This document shows positions 22,349-31,335 of a stretch of DNA of 33,081 nucleotides, one piece after another. This DNA is from Lautropia sp. (GTDB lineage Bacteria; Pseudomonadota; Gammaproteobacteria; Burkholderiales; Burkholderiaceae_E). The notes below the pieces were generated by a model. The model ran no database searches and was not told where the DNA came from. It saw nothing but the letters and a program-made list of their open reading frames with translations. The stretch's first letter is position 1, and each line of letters starts with the position of its first letter. Location of the stretch: the NCBI GenBank assembly GCA_030532425.1, contig JAUNLD010000034.1:1-33081 (forward strand), given 5' to 3'. The translations under genes were made by a program, and so were the position numbers.

Positions 22349-23404
22349 TCAGCCGCGCTTGCGGGGCCTGGGCGCGGTCTGGGCGGCGGATGCGGTTCTG
22401 CCGGTCTGGGCTGTCTTGCCGCGGGGGCGCTGGGCGGGCCGTGCACGGGCGGGGGAGGCATTTTCGGCAGCACCCGCATCCGTGGCTGCTGGCGCCTGTG
22501 CGGTGGCGCTGCCCGACGCGGCGGTTTGCTGATCCTGAGCGTTTGCCGCTGCATCGGTGGTGTCGGCACCGGCTGCGCTGTGGGCAGGGGCCGGCCAGGG
22601 CAGATGCTGGAACGGCGTGTTCAGGAAGGGGTTGCCGGGAAAAGGGGCAGGGGCGGCGCCGGCAGATGGTGTGTCTGGTGCAGCACCGGTGGCGCAGGGC
22701 TGGCCGACAAAGGGGTTGGCGGTGAAGGGGTTGCTGGCCAGCGGATTGCTCTGGAAGGGGTTGCCCGGAAAAGCCCCGCCCTGGAAGGGGTTGGGGCCAA
22801 AGGGGCTGGCTGGCAGGGGCGGCATGCCAAAGGGGTTGGGCGGAAAACCGCCGGGCAGCGGGAACGGAAAGCCCGCTGGCAACAGGCCTGTGGCCTCCGG
22901 GGCGGCGGCTGCCTCGGCCGGCCCGCTGGTGTGGCTGGCGGCACTTGATGAAGTGGGGGCCTGCCCGCTGGAGCCGGCATGGCTGGGCGGCACGGCGTGG
23001 CCCGGGGCGCTGGCGGCGTCGGGGTGGGGCTGCGCGGGGGAGCGTGCGGCCTGTGCGGCGGCCGGGGCCGCGGGCGCTTCGGGCGCTGCCGGTGTGGCGG
23101 CTGCATCGCCCGCCGGCCCTGTGGCCTGGGCGGCACTGCGGAAGGCCGAAGAGAGGTCTTGGAAGGCTTGCAGGCTGGCGCGCTGCATTTCCAGCGTCTG
23201 GATGGTGCCGCGCAGCAGCGTCAGGTTGAAATCCAGCCAGTGCTCGACGGTGCGCAGATCGGCGATGCGCTTGTCGAGTTCGGCGGGGTCCATCATCGGC
23301 TGAAAGGGCGAGCTGCCCTGCCAGGCCTGCTGAAAGGGGTTGAAGGCGTTGAACATGCCGGTGGGGAAAAAGGGGTTGGCCGTGTGGGCGGAATCTTGGG
23401 ACAT
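22349..23404 (-). CDS. phaM: PhaM-like polyhydroxyalkanoate granule protein with expanded NPF-rich linker
   Basis: From ATG 23404, 351 residues. The N-terminal part (about 30-92: SPFQPMMDPAELDKRIADLR, TVEHWLDFNLTLLRGTIQTL, EMQRASLQAFQDL) matches the PhaM domain, which binds PHB synthase PhaC and activates it. The C-terminal tail (320-351) is basic (ARPAQRPRGK, APRPRKRG), as in PhaM of Cupriavidus, where it contacts DNA and ties granules to the nucleoid. Between them lies a long Ala/Pro-rich linker containing a cluster of NPF tripeptides, mainly at 190-260: six there, plus two near the N-terminus and one NPL variant. The Cupriavidus protein is, from memory, about 260 residues, so this one is expanded. 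The open frame extends upstream of the chosen start without PhaM-like sequence. Confidence 0.85.
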   Translation of the reverse strand: MSQDSAHTANPFFPTGMFNAFNPFQQAWQGSSPFQPMMDPAELDKRIADLRTVEHWLDFNLTLLRGTIQTLEMQRASLQAFQDLSSAFRSAAQATGPAGDAAATPAAPEAPAAPAAAQAARSPAQPHPDAASAPGHAVPPSHAGSSGQAPTSSSAASHTSGPAEAAAAPEATGLLPAGFPFPLPGGFPPNPFGMPPLPASPFGPNPFQGGAFPGNPFQSNPLASNPFTANPFVGQPCATGAAPDTPSAGAAPAPFPGNPFLNTPFQHLPWPAPAHSAAGADTTDAAANAQDQQTAASGSATAQAPAATDAGAAENASPARARPAQRPRGKTAQTGRTASAAQTAPRPRKRG

Positions 23405-23618
23405 GGCGCGCTCTCGGTGACGATGATCGGGCGATGGGGCGGCGAGCCGGTTGCAGCCGCTGCCTGGCAGGGCCGATGGTCGCCAGTGCGTTGCCTGCCA
23501 GCCGGGCTTCAGGGCGCCGGGGAAGCCTTGGGGCACGGGGGCGCCACAACCCTGATATTGCATGATCGACGGCAGGTTTTCAGCCGGGCAGGCTACGGGT
23601 TTGCCCGTAATCGTCCCA

Positions 23619-24668
23619 TCAGGCCACCACCACCTGATCGATGCTGCCGAACAGCGAATGCCCCTTGGCGTCGGCCATGTCGATGCGGATGCGGTCGCCG
23701 GGCTGCATGAAGGCGGGGCCGGGCTGATCGCTGCCTTCCAGCTGGCGGCGGGCACGGGCTTCGAGCAGCGAACTCCAGCCGCTGTCGGGGTCGTCGTTGG
23801 CGATGGGGCCACTGGCCAGTACGCAGCCGGCCCCCACGGGTGTCTGCTGCGCCAGTGCCGTCACCAGTTTGCGGAAATCGAAGCGCATGTCGTTGCCGGC
23901 CTGGATGCGTCCGGTGGAGCGTCCGTTGAGGCGGCAGTGCAGCGGGCGGTGGATGCGGCCTTCGCGCCAGTCCTCGCCCAGCTCGTCGGGGGTGAGCAGT
24001 ACCGGCGCCACCGCCATGCCGCGATCGCGGGCATGCTGGCGGGCAAAGGGCGGGGCGGCGTGGATGTGCCAGGCGTTGGCCAGGCCCAGCAGCAGGATGT
24101 GGCGCTCGGCGCTGTCCTCGTCCAGATCCACCGGCAGGTCGTCGCAGATGGCGATCAGCTGGGCGCTGAAATCCAGCCCGCCCAGCATCGGGTCGGCCGG
24201 TGCGGGCCGGGCCGGTGATGGCGGTGGAGGTGGGCTGTCCCCGTCTTCGTCGCCGTCTTCTTCCAGCCCCACCGGAAAGCGCAGCGAAACCGGTGCGTGC
24301 CCCGGCATGAAGGTGTGCGAGGGCGCCACCTGCAGGTGCAGCAGCGTGTCGTCGCCCCCGGCGGGTGCCATCTGGGCCTGACGCAGGCGGCGCTCGGCCG
24401 CGGGCCAGGCGTGGGCCTGCACGCGCTGGAAGGCACGGGGCAGGGGCGCCAGGTATTCGCGCGGATCGAAATCGAAGGCGTTGGGGGCCTTGCCCTGGTT
24501 GAGCCGGTCGTACAGATCCTGCAACTGGGGGGCGATGAAGCGCCAGTCGTCCAGCGCACGTTGCAGGCTGCCGGTGATCTGTTCGGCGATGACGGCATGC
24601 TTCAGGTCGCGGGAGACGACGGTGAGCTGGCCGTCGCGGGTATCGTCTTTGCGGGTGGCAAGTTTCAT
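23619..24668 (-). CDS. Fumarylacetoacetate hydrolase (FAH) family protein
   Basis: A 349-residue protein starting MKLATRKDDTRDGQLTVVSR, with AAGG-like AAGGDDTL, a YLAPLPRAFQRVQA segment and the FAH-fold C-terminal core: FVGLEEDGD-region acidic residues, AQLIAICDDLPVD, LLLGLANAWHI, VAPVLLTPDELGEDW, RFDFRKLVTALAQQTPVGAG and CVLASGPIAND. FAH-family enzymes hydrolyse or decarboxylate acylpyruvates with a divalent metal. ATG 24668 is preferred over a longer frame because the protein then opens like its relatives, and AAGG lies upstream. No tyrosine-catabolism genes are nearby, so the substrate is open. It is divergent from the DUF3014 gene. Confidence 0.85.
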   Translation of the reverse strand: MKLATRKDDTRDGQLTVVSRDLKHAVIAEQITGSLQRALDDWRFIAPQLQDLYDRLNQGKAPNAFDFDPREYLAPLPRAFQRVQAHAWPAAERRLRQAQMAPAGGDDTLLHLQVAPSHTFMPGHAPVSLRFPVGLEEDGDEDGDSPPPPPSPARPAPADPMLGGLDFSAQLIAICDDLPVDLDEDSAERHILLLGLANAWHIHAAPPFARQHARDRGMAVAPVLLTPDELGEDWREGRIHRPLHCRLNGRSTGRIQAGNDMRFDFRKLVTALAQQTPVGAGCVLASGPIANDDPDSGWSSLLEARARRQLEGSDQPGPAFMQPGDRIRIDMADAKGHSLFGSIDQVVVA

Positions 24669-24772
24669 CGGGAGACCTTGAGATGGGCGGGGAGCCGCCG
24701 GCAAGGGTACCATCAGGGGATTGTCGTGTTGAAAACGGTGCCCGGTGGGGCGCCGCTGGCTGATTCAGAGAT

Positions 24773-25852
24773 ATGGCTTTTCCAAAAGGACCTCCCAAGT
24801 CGTCTGGCGCGCCGTTCTGGCTGATCGTGGTGTCGGTGTCGCTGTTGTTGCTGCTGTTGTGGGGCTGGCAGGCCGGCATGCTGGGCAAGGCGGGCGAGTT
24901 TCTGACGAAGCTGGTCTCGCCGGCCAGCTATGATGGCTCGTCCAGCTACGAGCAGCCCCCCCGCCCGGGCAGCGACCGCAGTGCCGAGCGTGAGGCGCTG
25001 GCCCGCCAGCAGCAGGAAGCTGCCCGCCAGGCCGAGGAAGCGGCAGCAGGCGCCCGGCCGGCGGAGGCCGACCAGGCAGGCCCGGCCGATGGGCAGGCCG
25101 CACCGGCCGGGGGCAGCCCGGATGCCGCCGCTGCCGACAGCACCGAGCTGAGCGCGCCGCCGGTGGCCGATGAAAGCCAGGTGGTGGATGTGCCGGTGCC
25201 GCAGGCGGCCGTCGAGGACCTCCCCCCGGAAAAACCGGCCCGCAAGGCCGCCAGGGCCGATCCGCGCCAGATGAGCGAGGCTGCGGTGAACAAGGAGCTG
25301 TCGCGCCACTGGTCGCTGGCGCAGCTGCGCCAGTTCTTCAACCTGCAGGAGCAGGCGCGGCGGCTGGTCGTGACGGTGGACAACCTGCCGGGCACCCACA
25401 TCCCCTCGCAGCTGCGGGTGGCGCGCGGCGTGCCTGGGCTGCTGGTGGTCGACAAGCAGGGCGAGGGCATCACGCTGGACGAGCGCAATTTCCAGCGCTA
25501 CGACGCCTTCATCGGTTTTGCCGAATCGCTTGATGCCAGGACACTGGGCAAGCTCTATGCCAAGTTCTATCCGCTGTTGCAGCACACCTACGAAGACACC
25601 GGTTTTCCGGGGCAGCGTTTTCATGATCGCGTGCTGGCGGCCATCGACGACATGCTGGCCGCCCCCAAGGTGACGGGGCAGATCCGGCTGGTGCAGCCCA
25701 AGGTGCTGTATCGCTTCGAGCATCCCGAGCTGGAAGATCTTTCGCCGGGGCAGAAGATCATGATCCGCATCGGCCCGCGCAATGCCGACCGTGTGAAGGC
25801 AGTGCTCAAGCGGGTGCGGGCGCAGATCGTGGCACGCGCACCGGGGCGCTGA
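24773..25852 (+). CDS. DUF3014-family single-pass membrane protein
   Basis: A 359-residue protein: a cytosolic start, one membrane helix at about 15-33 ([18 protein letters not shown]), an Ala/Glu/Gln-rich probable coiled or disordered stretch (about 65-160), then a compact C-terminal domain from about 170. That domain includes [70 protein letters not shown] and a final [20 protein letters not shown], then [12 protein letters not shown]. This is the DUF3014 pattern found in many proteobacteria. The function is unknown; topology suggests a periplasmic domain. It is followed by a strong hairpin and then copA. Confidence 0.88.
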   Translation: MAFPKGPPKSSGAPFWLIVVSVSLLLLLLWGWQAGMLGKAGEFLTKLVSPASYDGSSSYEQPPRPGSDRSAEREALARQQQEAARQAEEAAAGARPAEADQAGPADGQAAPAGGSPDAAAADSTELSAPPVADESQVVDVPVPQAAVEDLPPEKPARKAARADPRQMSEAAVNKELSRHWSLAQLRQFFNLQEQARRLVVTVDNLPGTHIPSQLRVARGVPGLLVVDKQGEGITLDERNFQRYDAFIGFAESLDARTLGKLYAKFYPLLQHTYEDTGFPGQRFHDRVLAAIDDMLAAPKVTGQIRLVQPKVLYRFEHPELEDLSPGQKIMIRIGPRNADRVKAVLKRVRAQIVARAPGR

Positions 25853-25900
25853 GCGGGTGAGGGCGGGTGCCGGCGCGGGCGTGTGCCGGTGGCGCTTGCC

Positions 25901-25918
25901 GGGGGCATGTCTGCCCCC
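25901..25918 (+). terminator. Hairpin after the DUF3014 gene
   Basis: GGGGGCA (25901-25907) and TGCCCCC (25912-25918) make a perfect 7-bp stem with a TGTC tetraloop, 48 bp after the stop codon. A probable terminator, though the T-run is poor (ATCTTG). Confidence 0.55.
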
Positions 25919-25959
25919 ATCTTGCAGGGATGGAACAGGTGTTGGCCGGGCAACGGCTT

Positions 25960-25992
25960 TGCCAGAGCGATGCCCCGGTGGCCGCTCTGGCA
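25960..25992 (+). promoter_or_regulatory. 10-bp perfect inverted repeat in the copA leader
   Basis: TGCCAGAGCG (25960-25969) and CGCTCTGGCA (25983-25992) are perfect reverse complements with a 13-base loop, ending 35 bp before the copA start. It could be an operator, an RNA hairpin in the leader, or part of a tandem terminator after the DUF3014 gene. It does not match the CueR operator pattern I know. Confidence 0.45.
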
Positions 25993-26027
25993 GGGTTGGC
26001 CCGGCCTTTCGTTTTGGGGAGATTGCT

Positions 26028-28544
26028 GTGGCTGAACGGTTGACGCTGCCCATCGAAGGCATGAGCTGTGCGTCGTGCGTGCGGCGGGTGGAGATGGCGC
26101 TGGCCAGGGTGCCCGGCGTGGATGCCGTGACGGTGAACCTGGCCACCGGCCAGGCCGAGCTGACTTCGGCCAGCCCGCTGGCGGTGGCGCCGCTGCTGGA
26201 GACCATCACCCGCCTGGGTTACGAGGTGCCGCAGGCAGGCATCGACCTGAACGTCAGCGAGATGAGCTGCGCCTCGTGCGTGGGGCGGGTGGAGCGGGTG
26301 CTGAAGGCGGTGCCCGGCGTGACCGGAGCGCAGGTGAACCTGGCCACCGGCCGTGCGCAGGTGACCGGGGTGGCGCAGCTGGATGCGTTGCTGGCTGCGC
26401 TGGACAAGGCCGGCTACCCGGCCCAGCCGGTGGATGCCGACGCCGCCACCCGCGTCGAGGATGAGCTGGACGAACGCCGGGCGGCCGAGCAGCGCAGGCT
26501 GCAACAGGATTTTGTGCGGGCCATGCTGCTGGCAATGCCGGTGTTCGTGCTGGAGATGGGGGGGCATCTGGTGCCGGCCCTGCATCATGCCGTGGAAGCC
26601 ACCATCGGCCGGCAGAACAGCTGGTACCTGCAATGGCTGCTGGCGACGCTGGTGCTGGTGCTGCCGGGGCGGCGCTTTTACCAGAAGGGCTGGCCGGCGC
26701 TGTGGCGTGGCGCACCCGACATGAATTCGCTGGTGGCGATGGGCACGGCAGCTGCCTATGGCTATTCGGTGGTGGCCACCTTTGCGCCTGCCGTGCTGCC
26801 GGCCGGCACCGTGCATGTGTATTACGAGGCGGCCGTGGTCATCATCGCCCTGATCCTGCTGGGCCGCTGGCTGGAGGCACGGGCCAGGGGCCGCACCTCG
26901 GCCGCCATCCGGCGCCTGGCCCGGCTGGCCCCGCGCACGGCCCTGGTGCAGCGTGACGGCACCGAGCAGAGCGTCCCCCTGGCCGAGGTGCGAGTCGGTG
27001 AGCGCGTGGTGGTGCGCCCCGGCGAGCGGGTGCCGGTGGATGGCGAGGTGCTGGAGGGTGACAGCTACGTCGATGAATCGATGATTACCGGCGAGCCGAT
27101 GCCGGTGGCCAAGCAGCCGGGCGCGCCCGTGGTGGGCGGCACCGTCAACCAGAACGGCGCCTTCGTGCTGCGCGCCACCGCCGTGGGGGGGCAGACCGTG
27201 CTGGCGCAGATCATCCGGCTGGTGCAGCAGGCACAGGGCGCCAAGCTGCCGATTCAGGCGCTGGTGGACCGGGTGACGATGTGGTTCGTGCCGGCGGTGA
27301 TGGCGGCGGCGGCCCTCACCTTCGTGCTGTGGATGGTGTTTGGGCCGACGCCGGCCCTGGGCCTGGCGCTGGTGAACGCGGTGGCGGTGCTTATCATTGC
27401 CTGCCCGTGTGCGATGGGCCTGGCCACGCCGACCTCGATCATGGTGGGGATTGGCCGTGGGGCCGAGATGGGTGTGCTGTTTCGCAAGGGCGAGGCGCTG
27501 CAACGCCTGAAGGATGTCCGCGTGGTGGCGCTGGACAAGACCGGCACGCTGACCGAAGGCAGGCCGGCACTGACCGACCTGGTCCTGCAACCGGGTTTTG
27601 CGCGCGCGCAGGTGCTGGCCCAGGTGGCGGCCCTGGAGGCGCGATCCGAGCACCCGGTGGCGCGGGCGCTGGTGGCGGCGGCCGAGGCCGAGGCTGGAAT
27701 CGGGCGTGGGGATGCCGACGGTGCGGGCACAGCTGTGGTGGCCGATGTTGCGAGGGCCGGGGAGGCCGGCCGCTGGGGCAGCCTGAGCGGGTTTGAATCG
27801 GTGACGGGCATGGGCGTGCGTGGCCAGGTGGACGGTGTGCCCGTGGTGGTGGGCGCCGACCGGCTGATGGCCGCGAGTGGCATCGACGTGGGCCCGCTGG
27901 CCGCCGAGGCCGCCCGCCTGGGCGACGGGGGCAAGACCCCGCTGTACGTGGCCGTTGATGGCCGCCTGGCCGCCATGCTGGCCGTGGCCGACCCCGTCAA
28001 GGCCGGCACCCCCGAGGCCATCGCCGCGCTGCACGCACAGGGCCTGAAGGTGGCGATGATTACGGGCGACAACGCCCGCACCGCCCAGGCCATCGCCGGG
28101 CAGCTGGGCATCGATGCCGTGGTGGCCGAGGTGCTGCCTGCCGGCAAGGTGGATGCCGTGCAGCGCCTCCAGGGCGAGCATGGCGTGCTGGCCTACGTGG
28201 GGGACGGCATCAATGACGCACCGGCGCTGGCCCAGGCCGATGTCGGTATCGCCATCGGCACCGGCACCGATGTGGCGATGGAAGCCGCCGACGTGGTGCT
28301 GATGTCCGGCAACCTGCAGGGCGTGCCACGCGCCATCGCCCTGTCGGGCGCCACGCTGCGCAACATCCGCCAGAACCTCTTCTGGGCCTTTGCCTACAAC
28401 GTGGTGCTGATCCCGCTGGCTGCCGGTGCGCTCTACCCGCGCTGGGGCGTGCTGTTGTCACCGATGGCGGCCGCCGGCGCGATGGCGCTGTCCAGCGTGT
28501 TCGTGCTGGGCAATGCGTTGCGGTTGCGGCGCTGGCAGGGGTGA
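26028..28544 (+). CDS. copA: Copper-exporting P1B-type ATPase CopA
   Basis: From GTG 26028 (GGGGAGA a few bases upstream), 838 residues. Two N-terminal heavy-metal-associated domains each carry MSCASC (C14/C17 and C81/C84). Then come the membrane helices and the A-domain with MITGEP; the transmembrane metal site C459-P-C461 in [13 protein letters not shown], the CPC hallmark of Cu(I) pumps; the phosphorylation site D503 in DKTGTLTEG; the nucleotide-binding SEHPVARAL; and [20 protein letters not shown]. All catalytic motifs are intact. It exports Cu(I) from cytoplasm to periplasm. No CueR-type regulator or copper chaperone gene is adjacent. It converges with the TonB receptor gene across a shared terminator. 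Confidence 0.96.
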   Translation: MAERLTLPIEGMSCASCVRRVEMALARVPGVDAVTVNLATGQAELTSASPLAVAPLLETITRLGYEVPQAGIDLNVSEMSCASCVGRVERVLKAVPGVTGAQVNLATGRAQVTGVAQLDALLAALDKAGYPAQPVDADAATRVEDELDERRAAEQRRLQQDFVRAMLLAMPVFVLEMGGHLVPALHHAVEATIGRQNSWYLQWLLATLVLVLPGRRFYQKGWPALWRGAPDMNSLVAMGTAAAYGYSVVATFAPAVLPAGTVHVYYEAAVVIIALILLGRWLEARARGRTSAAIRRLARLAPRTALVQRDGTEQSVPLAEVRVGERVVVRPGERVPVDGEVLEGDSYVDESMITGEPMPVAKQPGAPVVGGTVNQNGAFVLRATAVGGQTVLAQIIRLVQQAQGAKLPIQALVDRVTMWFVPAVMAAAALTFVLWMVFGPTPALGLALVNAVAVLIIACPCAMGLATPTSIMVGIGRGAEMGVLFRKGEALQRLKDVRVVALDKTGTLTEGRPALTDLVLQPGFARAQVLAQVAALEARSEHPVARALVAAAEAEAGIGRGDADGAGTAVVADVARAGEAGRWGSLSGFESVTGMGVRGQVDGVPVVVGADRLMAASGIDVGPLAAEAARLGDGGKTPLYVAVDGRLAAMLAVADPVKAGTPEAIAALHAQGLKVAMITGDNARTAQAIAGQLGIDAVVAEVLPAGKVDAVQRLQGEHGVLAYVGDGINDAPALAQADVGIAIGTGTDVAMEAADVVLMSGNLQGVPRAIALSGATLRNIRQNLFWAFAYNVVLIPLAAGALYPRWGVLLSPMAAAGAMALSSVFVLGNALRLRRWQG

Positions 28545-28643
28545 GGTGAAGGGAAGGCCCGGTCCCACGACCTGATCCGATGAGCCTGCGCATGATGGCG
28601 GGGCGCCGGGGGAACCCGGGGGACCGGTGGCGCCGAAACGGAA

Positions 28644-28677
28644 AAGGGCTGCCACATCATGTGATGCGGCAGCCCTT
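28644..28677. terminator. Strong bidirectional terminator between copA and the TonB receptor gene
   Basis: AAGGGCTGCC (28644-28653) pairs with GGCAGCCCTT (28668-28677). The inner CATC/GATG bases extend the stem after one mismatch. On the minus strand the stem is followed by TTTTCCGTTT, a good T-rich tract for the receptor gene; on the plus strand the tail is poorer. Confidence 0.85.
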
Positions 28678-28730
28678 GTGGTTACAGCGTGGCGGCAGCG
28701 ACCCGGGGGTGGGCCGCATGCGTGCAGCGA

Positions 28731-30671
28731 TCAGCGCGGGGTGTAGGACACGCCGAACATGAAGGTGCGCGGTTGCTGGTTGTAGTAGCGCACGGTGCTG
28801 TAGCTGCGGTTGCCCAGGTTGTAGACCTCGCCGTAGAGGCTGATTTCGCGGGTGGCTTTCCAGCTGCTGCGCAGGTTGACCAGCCAGTACGAACCGGTGC
28901 GCTGGGTGTTGGCTTCGTCCGAGAACATCCGGTTGGCCATGACGAGGTCGGCCCCCACACTGGTGCGGTCGTCGAGACCGTAGTCGACGGAGCCGGTGAT
29001 GACACGCTTGGCCACGTTGGGCAGCTCGGCGCCGGTGAGGTTGTTCCTGGGCTTGAGCAGGTCGACGTTTGCCTGCCAGCTCAGACCGGTGGCGCTGTCG
29101 GGGGTGAGGTCCTGGCCAACGCTGAGGGCGATGCCGCGGATGGTGGCCCGGCCGACGTTGAAAATGGAGCAGTTGGCGATGGTGCCGCAGTCACCGGCGG
29201 TGGTGATGCGGTCACGCACGCGGGTGCGGTAGAGGATGGCCTGGGCAAAGCTGCCGGCGTCGGGCTGGTAGCGGGCGCCAAAGTCGACGCTCTGGTTGCG
29301 CTGCTGCCTGAGCCGGTTGCTCGCGGGCGATGCGTAGTAGTCGGCCAGCTCGGGCATGCGGTAGCCCAGACCGAAATTGGTGGTCAGGCGCAGGTCGCTG
29401 CTGAGCTGGTAGGCATAGCCGAGCTGGTAGCTGGTGGTGCGGTTGTAGCGGTTGCTGTCGTCCAGGCGCAGGGCGGCGTTGAGCAGGTGCTGCTCGTGCC
29501 GGGCCTGACCGTTGGCGGTGATCGAGTTGGTGGAGCGGGTGGGGGCGTTGAAGCTCTGGGCACCGCCGCCACCGCTGTCAAAGCTCTCTTCCAGGCGCTC
29601 CAGGGCGACGCGGCCCTTGATGTCGCGGGAGAAGTCGTGGCTGGCGCCCACGCCGTACTCGCGCATCTTGGTCTTGTCGAAGGTGGCGGTGGTGCGCTGG
29701 TTCCGGGTGTTGCTGACCGAGCTCTGGCCGATGCGGGCATCGAGGGTAGTCTCGGGGCTGAGGGCGTGGTTGGCCTTGACGCCGGTGAGTTCGAGGCGCT
29801 TCTTGGCCTGCAGGGCGCTGGCGCCGTCAAAGTCGGCATTGACGGTGTTGCGCATGGCCAGCACGGTCACGTGGGTGGCGGTGCTGAGGCGGGCATCGAG
29901 GCGGCCCGCGAGGTTGTCGCGCTTCCAGCCGTCCTGGTCGTTGTCGGCGAAGGGGGCGTCGGACTGGGCCACGTCGAAGCCGTCACCGCGCTCGCGGCCG
30001 GCATCCACCCAGCCGGTGATGACGTCGTTGCCGGTGGCGAGGCGGCCGCGCATCTGCATGTAGCCGCGGCCGCCGATGCCGGCTTCACCGCTGACGGTGG
30101 TCTGGCGGGTGCCGGGGTCGGAGAGCAGCTGGATGACGCCACCGCCAGCGTTCTGGCCGTAGACCGCCGAGCCGGGGCCACGCAGGATTTCGGTGCGGCT
30201 GCCGTAGGAGACGGGCAGCAGCGAGAAGTCGGTGCCCAGTGCCGAGCTGACACGGAAGCCGTCGATCATGACGAGGGTGTCTTGCAGGGCGCCCCCGCGG
30301 ATGGAGATGCCGGATTCAGAACCGGGCGTGCCCTCGGAGAGCGCCTGAATGCTGCCCAGCGGCAGGAAGGGGGTGGTCTGATAGAGGTTGCGCTCGCCCC
30401 GGTAGGTGGGCAGCACGACGACGTCACTGGTGAGGTCGGCCAGCGGGGTGGGCATGGCCGCCGGCGTGACGACGGTGTGAGCGTGCGGGGCCGTGTCGCG
30501 GCGGGCGGCCTTGCGGATGCGGACGGGCCGGTGGTTGTGGCCTTTGGCGGCTTTGCCGGACTGTGCGTGACGCTCGTGCTTGTGCGGTTGGGTGGACTGG
30601 GCCATGACGGCGCCGCTGCCCAGGGCAAAGACGGCCATCACGGCGGCGGCACAGGCGGTACGTGAATACAT
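28731..30671 (-). CDS. TonB-dependent outer-membrane receptor with His-rich N-terminus
   Basis: A 646-residue receptor. Residues 1-24 are a Sec signal (SRTACAAAVMAVFALGSGAVMA). Residues 30-65 hold seven histidines (QPHKHERH, GHNH, APHAH). A TonB-box-like DVVVLPT follows at about 83-89. The plug domain includes ISIRGGALQDTLVMIDGFRV, GSRTEILRGPGSAVYGQNAG and GGVIQLLSD, and the rest is an antiparallel beta-barrel ending in RTFMFGVSYTPR. The style is BtuB-like (COG4206), but the ligand is not set. The His-rich segment suggests metal binding, and the convergent neighbour is a copper pump. I found no cobalamin riboswitch upstream. The last residue is Arg rather than the usual aromatic. Confidence 0.9.
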   Translation of the reverse strand: MYSRTACAAAVMAVFALGSGAVMAQSTQPHKHERHAQSGKAAKGHNHRPVRIRKAARRDTAPHAHTVVTPAAMPTPLADLTSDVVVLPTYRGERNLYQTTPFLPLGSIQALSEGTPGSESGISIRGGALQDTLVMIDGFRVSSALGTDFSLLPVSYGSRTEILRGPGSAVYGQNAGGGVIQLLSDPGTRQTTVSGEAGIGGRGYMQMRGRLATGNDVITGWVDAGRERGDGFDVAQSDAPFADNDQDGWKRDNLAGRLDARLSTATHVTVLAMRNTVNADFDGASALQAKKRLELTGVKANHALSPETTLDARIGQSSVSNTRNQRTTATFDKTKMREYGVGASHDFSRDIKGRVALERLEESFDSGGGGAQSFNAPTRSTNSITANGQARHEQHLLNAALRLDDSNRYNRTTSYQLGYAYQLSSDLRLTTNFGLGYRMPELADYYASPASNRLRQQRNQSVDFGARYQPDAGSFAQAILYRTRVRDRITTAGDCGTIANCSIFNVGRATIRGIALSVGQDLTPDSATGLSWQANVDLLKPRNNLTGAELPNVAKRVITGSVDYGLDDRTSVGADLVMANRMFSDEANTQRTGSYWLVNLRSSWKATREISLYGEVYNLGNRSYSTVRYYNQQPRTFMFGVSYTPR

Positions 30672-30881
30672 GGTGTGCTCCGTGAAGAGAGTGGGGGGTG
30701 CGCGCGTGGGGCTGGCCAGGGCGGCCCCGCTCCAGAAGGCAGTGCAGTGGCATGGTCAGGACGGGAATCCTTCGAGCAGCCCAGGCCGGATCGCGCGCCG
30801 TGGCGGCCGGGGGCCATGAGCTGTTCGGAGGACCCCACCGGACAGAGGCCGCGGGCTGCCTGAACGCTGTCATGCACAGCT

Positions 30882-30897
30882 TGTGACGAATTTCACA
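30882..30897. promoter_or_regulatory. CRP-type binding site upstream of the TonB receptor gene
   Basis: TGTGA-CGAATT-TCACA exactly fits the CRP/Vfr consensus TGTGA-N6-TCACA. It lies about 210 bp upstream of the receptor ATG in a gap of 340 bp (30672-31011). That gap also holds an imperfect inverted repeat, CTGTTGTTGGC (30969) with GCCACAACAG (30988), near the end of the VbhA-like gene. I see no gene in the gap. Confidence 0.55.
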
Positions 30898-31011
30898 AAG
30901 GCATGCTCTTTCAAGTGTATAGCGACCGTTCGTCGGCCGACAAACGCCGTATGGCGGCTGGTCACATTCTGTTGTTGGCAGACATCAGCCACAACAGCCT
31001 TGAACGGGGTG

Positions 31012-31335
31012 TTACGAAATGCGCATGCGGGAGGTGGCGGCGTGAGGGGTGCCGGCAGAATCCGGGCCATCAGTGGCCGGGGCCACGGCGGATGTGGACG
31101 TGGATGGGGCGGGTGAAGGGCTGGAAGGGCTGTCTTCGGCGGCCAGCTGCTGGATGATCTGCTGGATGCTGAGCTCGCCACGGATGTAGCGTTCGGCCAG
31201 CGCGTGATCGTCGGCGGTGAAGGTGATGCCGTTGGCCCGTAGCGAGACCAGTGCCTTGTTGAAGGCGGCACGGCGCTTGTCCATTTCCTGGGGGCTGAGC
31301 ATGGTGATGTGGGGGGTGCGGACGGTTCGTGTCAT
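31012..31335 (-). CDS. Orphan VbhA-like (Fic antitoxin) protein
   Basis: A 107-residue protein whose residues 15-66 match the antitoxin-VbhA domain: QEMDKRRAAFNKALVSLRAN, then GITFTADDHALAERYIRGEL and SIQQIIQQL. VbhA-type antitoxins insert an [S/T]xxxE[G/N] helix into the Fic active site to block AMPylation. Here the motif reads S31-L-R-A-N35-G36, so the inhibitory glutamate position is asparagine. A Ser/Pro/Thr-rich tail follows. No Fic gene is in the window. The ATG overlaps the stop of the GT9 gene (31332-31335), so it is translated with that gene. It may be an orphan or a repurposed domain. Confidence 0.75.
   Translation of the reverse strand: MTRTVRTPHITMLSPQEMDKRRAAFNKALVSLRANGITFTADDHALAERYIRGELSIQQIIQQLAAEDSPSSPSPAPSTSTSAVAPATDGPDSAGTPHAATSRMRIS

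Noticed and set aside
22349-23404. NPF motifs in PhaM as ligands for eukaryotic EH domains (effector idea)
   Set aside because: The protein has the PhaM N-terminal domain, a basic nucleoid-binding tail and no secretion signal. An internal granule role explains it better.
25806-28181. A 791-codon minus-strand open frame antisense to copA, His-rich
   Set aside because: The His/Gln/Arg-rich translation arises from antisense reading of GC-rich copA codons; copA itself is complete with all motifs.
30672-31011. Possible cobalamin riboswitch upstream of the BtuB-like receptor (a GCCACTG string is present on the minus strand)
   Set aside because: The core elements I know (the AATCC segment, the GCTG-CCCGC-ACTG block and the AGYCAGRAGACC box) are not found in order; GCCACTG alone is not enough.
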